Of a stretch of DNA of 64,000 nt, positions 55,123 through 64,000 are shown one piece after another (the stretch's first letter is position 1; every line of letters starts with the position of its first letter). Source of the stretch: Balanoglossus misakiensis (lineage: Eukaryota > Hemichordata); assembly GCA_040954595.2 (NCBI GenBank), contig CM082576.2, positions 17,050,001 to 17,114,000 on the forward strand, given 5' to 3'. The translations under genes were made by a program, and so were the position numbers. The notes under the pieces are model-generated. The model did no database searches. It was not told the origin of the DNA and saw only the letters and a program-made list of their open reading frames with translations.

Positions 55123-55629
55123 GTAAGTGCTCTACATTACTACTGTTACGATCTGTATAAGGTCAATCAAATATGATTTTAAAGATCAATTATTATCCAT
55201 AGCTCGGGAGTAGATAGGGAGAGCTGGTTACCATGAAGTGTTTAACTGATGACTGTTCCGTTTGTCAATCATCATCGAACTGACCATGTTTTATAACGCT
55301 TTATGTAAATTGGTGCGTACTGACATATTGAACATGTTCAACCATATTACCCATGTATGAATTACTACTTTTAAAATTCCAGCGGCAGTACATGGTGGAG
55401 AATCCAGGTCATTTTTTTAGATAACTATCAGAATGTATTTCTGATAAACGAACATGATTAACCCCGGGTATTTTGGTTGCTAAGGCGTTGGCCTATTCGA
55501 ATTAGAATTTTCTTCTTATGCGAGTTGTAAACACTTTGGATACTGTCTAAATTAAGAAAAACAGTGTTGTTGGGATGTTTTCACCCTTGCCCTGTAATAC
55601 TATTACTAATAGTCAGCAATCCCACCCGA
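55123..55629. other. Start of NXPE-like intron 1
   Basis: Unique-looking intronic sequence up to the LINE at 55.63 kb. Confidence 0.4.
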
Positions 55630-56834
55630 TAATAAATTGTGTCTCACCTCAAGTGGTGTTATAATGGGTCACGGGTGGCAGTTACATCTTTTCAAACTTA
55701 TTTGGGCATTGTATTCTCCTGGACTGGGCAATGGTTTCAAGCACAGAAATGTTTAAGTGAGCAGGCTAATAGAGCCCTTTTTAGCTTAAAATCTTGTCTC
55801 CGTAAGTTTGGAACTCTTCCGCCATCACTAGCTTTAAAAATTTTCGACTGTAAAATCTTACCAATTCTACTCTATGGTTCCGAAATCTGGGGCTTTCACC
55901 ATGCTAAAAATATTGAAATGGTCCATAATAGTATGTTGCGTTTTATTTTAAATGTGTATACAAATACCTCCATTTCTGCCATTCGGGGGGAATTGGGTAG
56001 AGTATCATTGCGTGTGCATATATATTGTAAGATAATCAAATACTGGCTTAGAATTGTAAGTATGGATACAAATAGACTACTTTTTAAATGTTATGATTTC
56101 CAACTTCAGAATATTAATGTACAAAAATACAATTTTTGGGCTAAAAATGTGAAATATTTGCTCCAGAGTTATGGTTTTGGGGAGATCTGGGAACAACAAG
56201 GAGTTGGGAGTGAAGCCGATTTTTTGAAAATTTTTAAACAGCATTGTATTGACATAGATATCCAGCTTTGGTCGAATGAAATGAATGAATCACGTAAATT
56301 AGATACATATGCCACTTTTAAAAGAGAACCATTTTTTAGAACCATACTTAACTTGTATTGATAGAGCCATTTTCAGAATTGCACTCTGTAAATTTAGAAC
56401 TTCAGCACAGAACTTGAAAATTGAATCTGGACGCAAGAATAATACTCCAAGGGCTTTAAGAATTTGCGAAATGTGTGATTGTAACACTGTTGAAGACGAG
56501 TTCCACTTTTTACTTGTTTGCCCATTGTACAATGAACTACGCCAGAAGTATTTTTCGCAATTTTATTTTAATCCCCCATTGTTATATAAGTTTAAGCTAC
56601 TCTTAACATCCCAACATACAACTACACTGAGAAATCTTAGTAGGTTTATCTTTTATGCCACCAAACTTAGAGAGGATACCATCAACAATACTTAATACAT
56701 TCGTTTATTATTTATTTATTTTTTGCTCTGTTGTGTTCAACATCTCTAGCGATAAGCTAACAATTTATACTTACTGATTTGTACATTATGGCCGGAGGCC
56801 ACCAGTACTGAAATAAAATCTATCTATCTATCTA
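55630..56834 (+). mobile_element. 5'-truncated LINE in NXPE intron 1
   Basis: Plus-strand frames 55639-56361 and 56309-56695 (one frameshift near 56330) encode the RT thumb and C-terminus: Y-L-G-I-V-F, L-P-I-L-L-Y-G-S-E-I-W-G, I-I-K-Y-W-L-R-I, then C-E-M-C-D...E-F-H-F-L-L-V-C. The 3' end has a GGCCGGAGGCC hairpin, TGAAATAAAATC and a (TCTA)n tail. Same clade as the LINE at 3.0-4.75 kb. Confidence 0.85.
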
Positions 56835-56835
56835 T

Positions 56836-58165
56836 GTCTAGGTTTCTCTACACGCATCATTTTGCAAAAGTCGTGTGTAGGGAAACCTAGACGAACCTTG
56901 CGGCCGATATCGACAAGCGTGTCTAGGTTTCTCTACACGCATCATTTTGCAAAAGTCGTGTGTAGGGAAACCTAGACGAACCTTGCGGCCGATATCGACA
57001 AGCGTGTCTAGGTTTCTCTACACGCATCATTTTGCAGAAGTCGTGTGTAGGGAAACCTAGACGAACCTTGCGGCCGATATCGACAAGCGTGTCTAGGTTT
57101 CTCTACACGCATCATTTTGCAGAAGTCGTGTGTAGGGAAACCTAGACGAACCTTGCGGCCGATATCGACAAGCGTGTCTAGGTTTCTCTACACGCATCAT
57201 TTTGCAGAAGTCGTGTGTAGGGAAACCTAGACGAACCTTGCGGCCGATATCGACAAGCGTGTCTTGGTTTCTCTACACGCATCATTTTGCAGAAGTCGTG
57301 TGTAGGGAAACCTAGACGAACCTTGCGGCCGATATCGACAAGCGTGTCTAGGTTTCTCTACACGCATCATTTTGCAGAAGTCGTGTGTAGGGAAACCTAG
57401 ACGCACCTTGCGGCCGATATCGACAAGCGTGTCTAGGTTTCTCTACACGCATCATTTTGCAAAAGTCGTGTGTAGGGAAACCTAGACGCACCTTGCGGCC
57501 GATATCGACAAGCGTGTCTTGGTTTCTCTACACGCATCATTTTGCAAAAGTCGTGTGTAGGGAAACCTAGACGAACCTTGCGGCCGATATCGACAAGCGT
57601 GTCTAGGTTTCTCTACACGCATCATTTTGCAAAAGTCGTGTGTAGGGAAACCTAGACGAACCTTGCGGCCGATATCGACAAGCGTGTCTAGGTTTCTCTA
57701 CACGCATCATTTTGCAAAAGTCGTGTGTAGGGAAACCTAGACGAACCTTGCGGCCGATATCGACAAGCGTGTCTAGGTTTCTCTACACGCATCATTTTGC
57801 AAAAGTCGTGTGTAGGGAAACCTAGACGAACCTTGCGGCCGATATCGACAAGCGTGTCTAGGTTTCTCTACACGCATCATTTTGCAAAAGTCGTGTGTAG
57901 GGAAACCTAGACGAACCTTGCGGCCGATATCGACAAGCGTGTCTAGGTTTCTCTACACGCATCATTTTGCAAAAGTCGTGTGTAGGGAAACCTAGACGCA
58001 CCTTGCGGCCGATATCGACAAGCGTGTCTAGGTTTCTCTACACGCATCATTTTGCAAAAGTCGTGTGTAGGGAAACCTAGACGAACCTTGCGGCCGATAT
58101 CGACAAGCGTGTCTTGGTTTCTCTACACGCATCATTTTGCAAAAGTCGTGTGTAGGGAAACCTAC
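56836..58165. repeat. 85-bp satellite, about 16 units, each with an internal hairpin
   Basis: Regular 85-bp spacing (56836, 56921, 57006, ...). Each unit contains GTCTAGGTTTCTCTACACGC, a 17-18 nt loop, then GTGTGTAGGGAAACCTAGAC, which form a ~20-bp stem, followed by a constant 28-bp spacer with CGGCCGATATCGACAAGC. Units differ at only a few sites (CAAAAG/CAGAAG, GAACC/GCACC, CTAGG/CTTGG). The array is the left terminus of a TIR element; the right terminus (59797-59850) has one diverged unit. Confidence 0.9.
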
Positions 58166-58272
58166 GCGCACCTCCTTGTTGTGTACGAAATAGTGTGTTT
58201 CTGTATGAATGTTCCGTGGTAACTGGAATTACTGGGGTGAGACTTAAACGAAGGAAAGTGAAGGACGCTCAT
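58163..58272. repeat. Inverted repeat arm next to the satellite
   Basis: About 110 bp (CCTACGCGCACCTCCTTGTT...GACGCTCATATC) that recur inverted at about 59675-59785. With the satellite units they form the long TIR of one element spanning about 56836-59850. Confidence 0.85.
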
Positions 58273-58902
58273 ATCTCCATATTTTAGGCCGGAGGACATC
58301 ATTATCTCATTCTCACAGAGGAAAATAGTTTTGTAGGACTTTATCGCCACACTTGAACATCGGAACAGAATTGATGCATAAAAATTGTTTGTGGGGTATA
58401 CCGATTTGTATACGGATTCTTGACTATGATGGAGATGAAGACTTCGAGTACTTTATTATTAAGGCTTCATAAGCTGGTATGCTACAGAAAAGTGTGTCAA
58501 CACCAATGAGAGAAGTGGAAAGACCAGATGCATTCAGAGTCAACCCCCAGAAAGTGCTTCAAAGTGGTCTCTCAAAACAAGTGCTAATGAAAAGTAATTA
58601 ACGACATGTTATATAGCTCATCTTGCCAGGAAATTTTCTAATTACTAGATTGTGTTTGGCTATTAATAAATGACTCATCCAGAGACTTGGCCCCAGCTTG
58701 TACACATCTGACCAGAGATAATTACTAGTATATTGATGTCAAGATCTTAAGTAGAGTGTCTTGTTTACATGGAACAATTCTAAACAAAAACTGCCTTAGA
58801 GGAAATTATTATTATTATTTTAAACTATAATTCGGACTCATGGTCCATATTACAGTAAGACTAATTAGGTGAAAGAGAAAAAAATTACATACCGGTACAT
58901 AT
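58273..58902. other. Interior of the satellite-ended element
   Basis: No coding frame with features. It includes a short AT-rich (ATT)n near 58807. Confidence 0.45.
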
Positions 58903-59250
58903 CTAGATTACAAAAAGAAGCTTACTCCATAAGCTCAAAGTTTCAGAATTAAAATACAGTGTGTCATGCACTTGCCGCACAATTACATTTTGGCAGTTCA
59001 AAAGTCGTTGCTTCAGACTAAAAATTTGCCTTCTAAGCAGGGCATGGAACGTATCTATTCTGTTTGTCACAAACATAGAGCTCGCACTGCTACGTCTATC
59101 ATATCCCAATAGGATACGAGCAGCGTTGTTATATGCAACTTTCAATTTCCTCATTGTACTGACAGAGAATTTTACCCACATTGGGTAAATACACGTGAAA
59201 TCCTGGTTCGTCCTAAATTCGCCCTTCAGTATAAAGATGCCGTTCTTCAC
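58903..59250 (-). pseudogene. LINE RT C-terminal fragment
   Basis: A minus-strand 115-residue frame with L-K-V-A-Y-N-N-A-A-R-I-L-L-G-Y and S-A-S-S-M-F-V, F-H-A-L-L-R-R, typical of the C-terminus of a LINE RT. No element ends were identified. Confidence 0.7.
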
Positions 59251-59360
59251 CGTAAAATATGGAGATATTACTATCCTTCGCTTGTCCTTCGCCCTTTAGT
59301 ATAGAGAAAAAGATGTCCTTCAGCCTAAAATATCATATTACTGTCTTTCGGCCTTTAGCA

Positions 59361-59592
59361 TTAATAAATATGGTTTGTTGACATGTAAGGGTTAGGGTAT
59401 ATTCAACGGTTAGGGTTAGTGTTGGGATTTTTTTTATCCACAGCCAGGCATCACTAAGCCACAAAGGGGGGGGGGGGGGGTGACGCCGGCCGTGGATCGA
59501 AAAAATGCCAACACTAAATCCTAACCGTTGAATATACCCTAACCTGTCGAATATACCCTAACACGTACATGTCAACAAACCATATTTATTAA
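59361..59592. mobile_element. MITE with GGGTTAGGGT-rich inverted ends
   Basis: TTAATAAATATGGTTTGTTG and about 60 further bases recur inverted at the right, ending at 59592. The arms contain GGTTAGGGT and TATACCCTAAC motifs, resembling short telomeric repeats. The centre has a run of G (59467-59480). Confidence 0.7.
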
Positions 59593-59674
59593 TAAAGAAA
59601 TATGTATTTGTTTATTATGCCAATCAACAACTACAACAAACAAACAATAAAAACGCAGAGGGAGAGCCCCTGTG

Positions 59675-59850
59675 ATATGAGCGTCCTTCACTTTCCTTCG
59701 TTTAAGTCTCACCCCAGTAATTCCAGTTACCACATTCATACAGAAACACACTATTTCGTACACAACAAGGAGGTGCGCGTAGGTTTGCCTACACACGCCT
59801 TTTGAAAAATGAGGCGTGTAGAGAAACCTAGACACGATTGTCGATATCGT
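59675..59850. repeat. Right TIR of the satellite-ended element, with a single satellite unit
   Basis: The inverse of 58163-58272, followed by one diverged hairpin unit (GCCTACACACGCC...GGCGTGTAG, then AGAAACCTAGACACGATTG). Confidence 0.8.
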
Positions 59851-60483
59851 CCACGGTACATGCATGGTGCATGGTGTAGTTGAGACAGCCTAGGAAGTTG
59901 CGAGTACATGTTTATAGTATAATCCCCCTGGTAAACGAGCCGCAGGCGAGGGTATCATCAATATTGTGGTCAGAGATCACCAGCCCTCGTGAAGGCTTTA
60001 AATCGTGATGTTGCCCGAGCATCATGTGTTATTAATTTTTATTACGCCGAACGTTTGAACGTACATGCACTGCAGCATAGAAGAACGTATACTCGCGTCC
60101 ATATGTCGTACGTTGCTGAGAATGTAAAATGTCTCGATCTCCCAAGAATTATACGATACCTACTTCGAACTTAGATTATTTTGAAAATACTGCGCTGTTG
60201 GTTGCGATTTTGGTGTATTTACTGCCCGTTTGCAGTAAAATAACGTCCAGTTGAACAGGTATTAAGCCTATGTGTCGCTTTGAAGCCATAGATGTAGGAG
60301 TTGACTGATCGTGGAGGAAGCCATTGAACGACAGTTTGGAACGCGCAGAAGTCGTGAGCAGAACACCAACAACCCAGCGGGCAATATCAGCGCACGCGAC
60401 AGGGCTTTATCAACTCTAGCCATGTTATGTCACTTTTTTTCTATATCACGTGAGCGCGTCTCAGCCAATCACGAATACGGTAT
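59851..60483. other. Intronic sequence with a degenerate CGAGCCGCAGGCGAG site
   Basis: No gene. At about 59936-59951 there is an isolated copy of the hairpin apex motif CGAGCCGCAGGCGAG without long arms, probably a decayed hairpin. Confidence 0.5.
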
Positions 60484-60795
60484 ATTATATTATACCAGTA
60501 TATTGATGGTGTAAATCACTCTATTTGATTGGTCGAGACACGGCACGTGACCGTGATATATTAGCCATATACCACAGTCATATATCATAGTTAAAGAAAA
60601 TGCCTTTTTAAAATGTTTTATGCAAAGTTTCAATATACTGGCATAATATAATAGCAATAAAACACCCCCAGCCATGGTATACCACTCGATTTTGACCAGT
60701 TCAACTCCATATACGCACTCGCTATCGCTCGTGCGTATATGTCGTGAACTGGTCAAAATCTCGTGATATACCATGGCTGGGGGTGTTTTATTGCT
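60484..60795. mobile_element. YR-less hairpin MITE, copy 2 (inverted)
   Basis: The inverse of 37392-37703, nearly identical: TIR-bounded body 60484-60652 and hairpin 60653-60795 (apex CACTCGCTATCGCTCGTG). Two copies with the same joined structure show that hairpin and body move as a unit. Confidence 0.85.
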
Positions 60796-60803
60796 TAAAT
60801 ACG

Positions 60804-61240
60804 TGAGGTGTAATAATGAACACCTATTGCCTGGCCATGAGGGCCATAGCGGCCGTTTATTACACCCGAGGGGCTGTGAGTTACCAGAATCATATGCTAT
60901 TTCCCGAGGCCGCAGGCCGAGGGAAATAGCATATGATTCTGGTAACTCACAGCCCCTCGGGTGTAATAAACGGCCGCTATGGCCCGAATATAGGCCAGGC
61001 TATAGGTGTTTTATAATAAACCTCATGCTAACAGCTGGGAAAATCTTGCAATTTTCTCTTGAGGTTGGCAGACGACATCTTCCGCGGTGGCCATTGTGTC
61101 AGACGACGCGACGCTGATTGACGTGACCGAGTCTACGCACTCACGCTGGTCACGTGACTGGTTTATATTTTTTCTGCTATTTCCCTAGCGGTTCATAGTC
61201 TGGCGAATCACGGCACAGTATTAGCATGAGGTATATTATA
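60804..61240. mobile_element. Hairpin MITE with apex CGAGGCCGCAGGCCGAG
   Basis: A hairpin with ~100-nt arms (60804 to about 61023; core 60821-61008), followed by a body with inverted ends TTATAATAAACCTCATGCTA and TAGCATGAGGTATATTATAA (61012-61240). It is a different family from 60484-60795 but has the same hairpin-plus-body plan. Confidence 0.75.
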
Positions 61241-61485
61241 ATCTAAATGTATGTTATAGACCAATGCTTCACTTTTTCGGATGAAGGAGGACCCACATGT
61301 ACATTTGGGGATTTATAGTAAAAACATGTGACTCATCCGGGCGGCAGAACACTTTTCTATGAAGTATACCCCCAGTCAACTGAACACCCTCTCTAGGTTT
61401 TGGGCAGTGTTACGTGTAACATGTTAAAATAAATCAAGGTTTGATGAGAATTCGGCTAAACGAACTTTATTCTGTTATGCCATAG

Positions 61486-62198
61486 ATATATCGTGCAGAG
61501 AGCCAATATCATAAAATGCTACATGTACCAGCTACTCAAGAACCGGAGATACCGTTTGTGCTACACGAGCTTCCGAACCTGAGGTCTCCGTATTGGAATA
61601 GCAGCATAGGTGAGCTGGGCAGCATGGGTGTCACCAACGCATTGAGGACGACGCTGTCTTTGCCAAGAAATACATCAGTTGTCCTCTATGGCGATACGCT
61701 GACTGTTCGGGTGGATGCTAAGGATGATAATGGCAGACAGAGAGTACACGGAGGGGATTACTGGAGGGCCCTGCTCACCAGCGTGACAGCTAACAGCATC
61801 TGTAGTGTGCCTGGAGAGATCTGGGATTTTGACAATGGCACGTATCTTGCCAGCTTTCCCGTGAAATGCACGGGTGCGGCGTCTATAGAAATTTCTCTCG
61901 TGCATACCCGAGAGGCTGTTCGCTTCTTAGACCGGGAGTATTTGCCCTTCGAAGACAAAGTTACCTGGAAGGCATATTTTGGAACAGACACAAACAGTAA
62001 CTCCACTTGCCGGCTTCATCATGAAGGTGTGTGGAGAGATGAATGCGAGTACCGAAATAGAGGGGGCCTTGGTAAAAGCCTGTTACTGTGTGATAGACCT
62101 AAAAACAGTTCTTGTGCAAGCCTTCACCATTTGGAAGCTTTGATTCCTTCTCAAACGTTGCTCAGTTTTGTCAACAACCAGAAACATCTATTTAACAG
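61486..62198 (+). CDS. NXPE-like gene, exon 2 (N-terminal NXPE domain)
   Basis: Acceptor GTTATGCCATAG at 61485, phase 0, in frame with exon 1; donor AG/GTAGGC at 62198. It encodes the neurexophilin-like/filamin-type region: Y-G-D-T-L-T-V-R-V-D-A-K-D, H-G-G-D-Y-W-R-A-L-L, W-D-F-D-N-G-T-Y-L-A-S-F-P, and L-V-H-T-R-E-A-V-R-F-L. These blocks match NXPE family proteins, which are type II or secreted glycoproteins of mostly unknown biochemical role. Four N-x-S/T sites suggest glycosylation. Confidence 0.8.
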
Positions 62199-62230
62199 GT
62201 AGGCGTGGGCAAGGTCAAATGATGGGTGGG

Positions 62231-62574
62231 GTGACAAAGTCTCTCTCTCACTGCCCTTTGTTCCATTAATTATATTTGATGCAAGACACTGTTTAATATT
62301 CTACATGTGGATATATAGTGAATGAACATTCAACCACACACAACTTCCATCCCTCTTATAGACAGGAGAGTGAAAAAACTCGCCAAAATGAATAATCGGT
62401 CTCTACCATTTATTCATTTTGGGCGAGTTTTTACTCTCATATCATACAAGTGGGATGGAAGTTTTGTGTGGTTGATCATTGATTCACTATATATCCACAC
62501 GTACATTAACATAAACAGTGTCTTGTATCAAACATAAGTAATGAAAAAAAGGGTAGCGAGAGAGAGACTTTGTC
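62231..62574. repeat. Long palindrome in NXPE intron 2
   Basis: Imperfect arms of about 165 nt, from GTGACAAAGTCTCTCTC to its inverse. It has no CGAGC apex, so it is distinct from the YR-linked hairpins; probably a foldback MITE. Confidence 0.75.
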
Positions 62575-62702
62575 CCTCTAAGGGGACACTCCACTACAGT
62601 TTGAATACAATTACGAGTATCTCACATCAGGTAGTGTGTGTGATCTAGCCTTGAGGACTAGAATATTTGGTGCACTCGTGCATATCTGGTAGTTTAGACA
62701 TA

Positions 62703-62767
62703 CAAACATACATACATACATACATACATACATACATACATACATACATACATACATACATACATAC
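62703..62767. repeat. (CATA)n microsatellite
   Basis: About 16 tetranucleotide units within NXPE intron 2. The minus-strand open frame through it is an artefact. Confidence 0.9.
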
Positions 62768-62828
62768 TGTTCATTTACACATAAAACCACAGACGCCAAC
62801 TAATAGAACTATTTTATTTCCATTTCAG

Positions 62829-62875
62829 TAAACGAGAAATTGTTGCTCGGAAGCTAATAAAAATAAACATCACTG
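62829..62875 (+). CDS. NXPE-like gene, exon 3
   Basis: 47 nt between TTTCAG and GTAAGT, with phases that match exons 2 and 4. It encodes K-R-E-I-V-A-R-K-L-I-K-I-N-I-T. It is too short to be found as an open frame but is needed to keep the register. Confidence 0.7.
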
Positions 62876-63217
62876 GTAAGTACCGGTAGACGCGCGTAAT
62901 GTTTGAAATAGCAAAAATGCGGAACTTAGTTTTTGATTATAATACAGAAAATTTGCGAATACTTTATTGCACAAAGACGTCACAGAAGTGAAATGGCAAT
63001 GCTGATATGTTCACGAAATCATTTGAAATTGGAAGGGCGCAAGTTGAATATTATCTATGCATTCATGGACCCTATATTCGTTTATTTGACATGTCTTGTC
63101 TGAATGGACAATGTACCTTTTCAGTTCCTGTTTGCTTTTAATTTGTATGGCAAATGTTTTCAAGGCTTATAGAAGATGGCGTTAGTTTCAAATGGTTTGC
63201 ACCTTTTCCTTGCCAAG

Positions 63218-64000
63218 GTTCATCTGAAACTGTCGAAGGTGCAAGACGGGACCCGCTTCAATTGTGTGACTTAACTAAGCACCTTGGAGAGAAGTCATTC
63301 ACGGGGTACTGGTCTAACAAAACTTGGCATCCCGCGGATTGCAGATTGCAAACTCTCACTGTCACAGAGGTAGAAGCTTGCCTTGACCAAAAACACATTC
63401 TTCTCATGGGAGACTCCACGATCAGACAATGGTTCCTGTATCTCTGCCAAATACTTGGAATAAACGAGAAAGAGATCACGTGGGATGCGCAGTATGGCGG
63501 TAAAAGAGGGTACTATCAGCATATTCGAGGATCTGTGGATCACGACTCTAACATCACTATGGAGTTCATGTTCCACCCGCTGCCAATTACCAAGTCCAGG
63601 TACAGGATGGAAGATGCCGTTTTTGAAGAAGATATAATAGATGAACTAGTGGATTGCAATCTGGTCATCGTGGTCAGCCCCTGGGCGCACTACACAATGT
63701 GGACACCAGAGGCGTTTGATGAACGGCTGTATTACTTGAAACTGGCTCTGTTCAGGTTGAAGAGGCGTTGTCCAGGGAGTTTCATCGCAGTGAAAGGGGC
63801 GCACGTTCGGGAGATGAGAATGTGGCCCTACCCGGTTATTAACAGTGACTGGATTCTGGAGCACGTCAATAACCAATTGAAGATGACATTTGCCCCCGAA
63901 ACGTGGCTGATGTTCTTTGACTCGTGGGATATGAATTTATCGTACCCTGGTAAACATCTTGTCCACATGCCTCCTGAAGTGATATGTGAAGAACTCAGGT
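63218..64000 (+). CDS. NXPE-like gene, exon 4 (SGNH/PC-esterase-like domain), incomplete
   Basis: Acceptor TTGCCAAG at 63217. It encodes W-S-N-K-T-W-H-P-A-D-C and L-L-M-G-D-S-T-I-R-Q-W-F, the Gly-Asp-Ser box of the SGNH/PC-esterase fold, then V-V-S-P-W-A-H-Y, and near the edge D-S-W-D-M-N-L-S-Y-P...H-M-P-P-E-V. The final blocks match the NXPE C-terminus. The catalytic-type Ser of G-D-S is present, and an Asp/His pair is plausible in the last 30 residues. The window ends about where the protein should end (around 540 residues so far, NXPE usual ~550). Confidence 0.85.

Noticed and set aside
56836-58165. CRISPR-like array of palindromic repeats with regular spacing
   Set aside because: The intervening 28-bp segments are the same in every unit, so there are no distinct spacers, no cas genes are present, and the DNA is eukaryotic. 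It is a tandem satellite.
62611-62799. Frame with repeated Met-Tyr-Val-Cys peptide
   Set aside because: It is translation of a (CATA)n microsatellite.
1-64000. Bacterial or phage origin of the window (because of TatD and tyrosine recombinase genes)
   Set aside because: Introns, LINEs, LTR elements, PHD and C2H2 fingers and an NXPE gene all point to an animal genome; TatD and YR domains also occur in eukaryotic genes and transposons.

Overview
This window is animal nuclear DNA. Coding segments are split by GT-AG introns, there is no operon structure, and nearly every reading frame belongs to a mobile element: LINEs, Gypsy-type LTR retrotransposons, hAT, Mutator-like and TTAA-type DNA transposons, tyrosine-recombinase (Crypton/KIAA1958-like) elements, MITEs and a satellite. 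The mix, together with an NXPE-like host gene, suits a marine invertebrate deuterostome such as a lancelet. The species cannot be fixed from the sequence alone.

Layout. 0-25 kb is a graveyard of hAT remnants (15-1021, 9.5-10.4 kb, 15.3-15.8 kb, 19.6-20.0 kb), LINE fragments (3.0-4.75, 8.2-8.6, 18.2-19.1, 21.5-24.7 kb), fragments of uncharacterised coding families, and two large duplicated segments (2.3-7.3 vs 11.6-13.3 kb; 10.7-11.5 vs 20.7-24.8 kb). Differences between the duplicates expose individual insertions and a 76-bp tandem repeat that changed copy number.

24.8-46.7 kb is one deeply nested structure. A minus-strand Gypsy-like LTR retrotransposon runs from an ORF with a helix-hairpin-helix-like segment (46.6 kb) through gag, protease, pre-RT and integrase with a PHD finger to the N-terminal part of an extra third ORF (26.2 kb). 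It is split by a foldback element of about 11.9 kb overall (34300-46206, flanked by TCCA). That element is itself split by a TIR element (about 35.3-46.1 kb), which contains a tyrosine-recombinase transposon (YR3) and the 3' part of a second retrotransposon. The second retrotransposon's third ORF is intact and ends in a TatD-type nuclease domain. YR2 (28884-31252) and a palindromic Mutator-like MITE (31352-31949) sit in the pol region, and a plus-strand LTR with the start of a gag ORF replaces the RT. All three YR genes have a long palindromic hairpin just downstream, with similar CGAGC...GCGAG apices. Short YR-less copies with the same kind of hairpin occur as MITEs.

47.5-50.7 kb is a TTAA-flanked DNA element carrying a three-exon zinc-finger gene. 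50.7-54.2 kb is one LINE interrupted by another. From 55.0 kb to the right edge runs the best candidate host gene, an NXPE-like type II membrane protein: a signal-anchor exon, a 6.4-kb intron full of transposons and an 85-bp hairpin satellite, then three exons holding the NXPE N-terminal and SGNH/PC-esterase-like domains. The gene leaves the window just before its expected stop.

No tRNA, rRNA or CRISPR array was seen. Boundaries of decayed elements are approximate; splice sites are inferred from GT/AG signals and phase.
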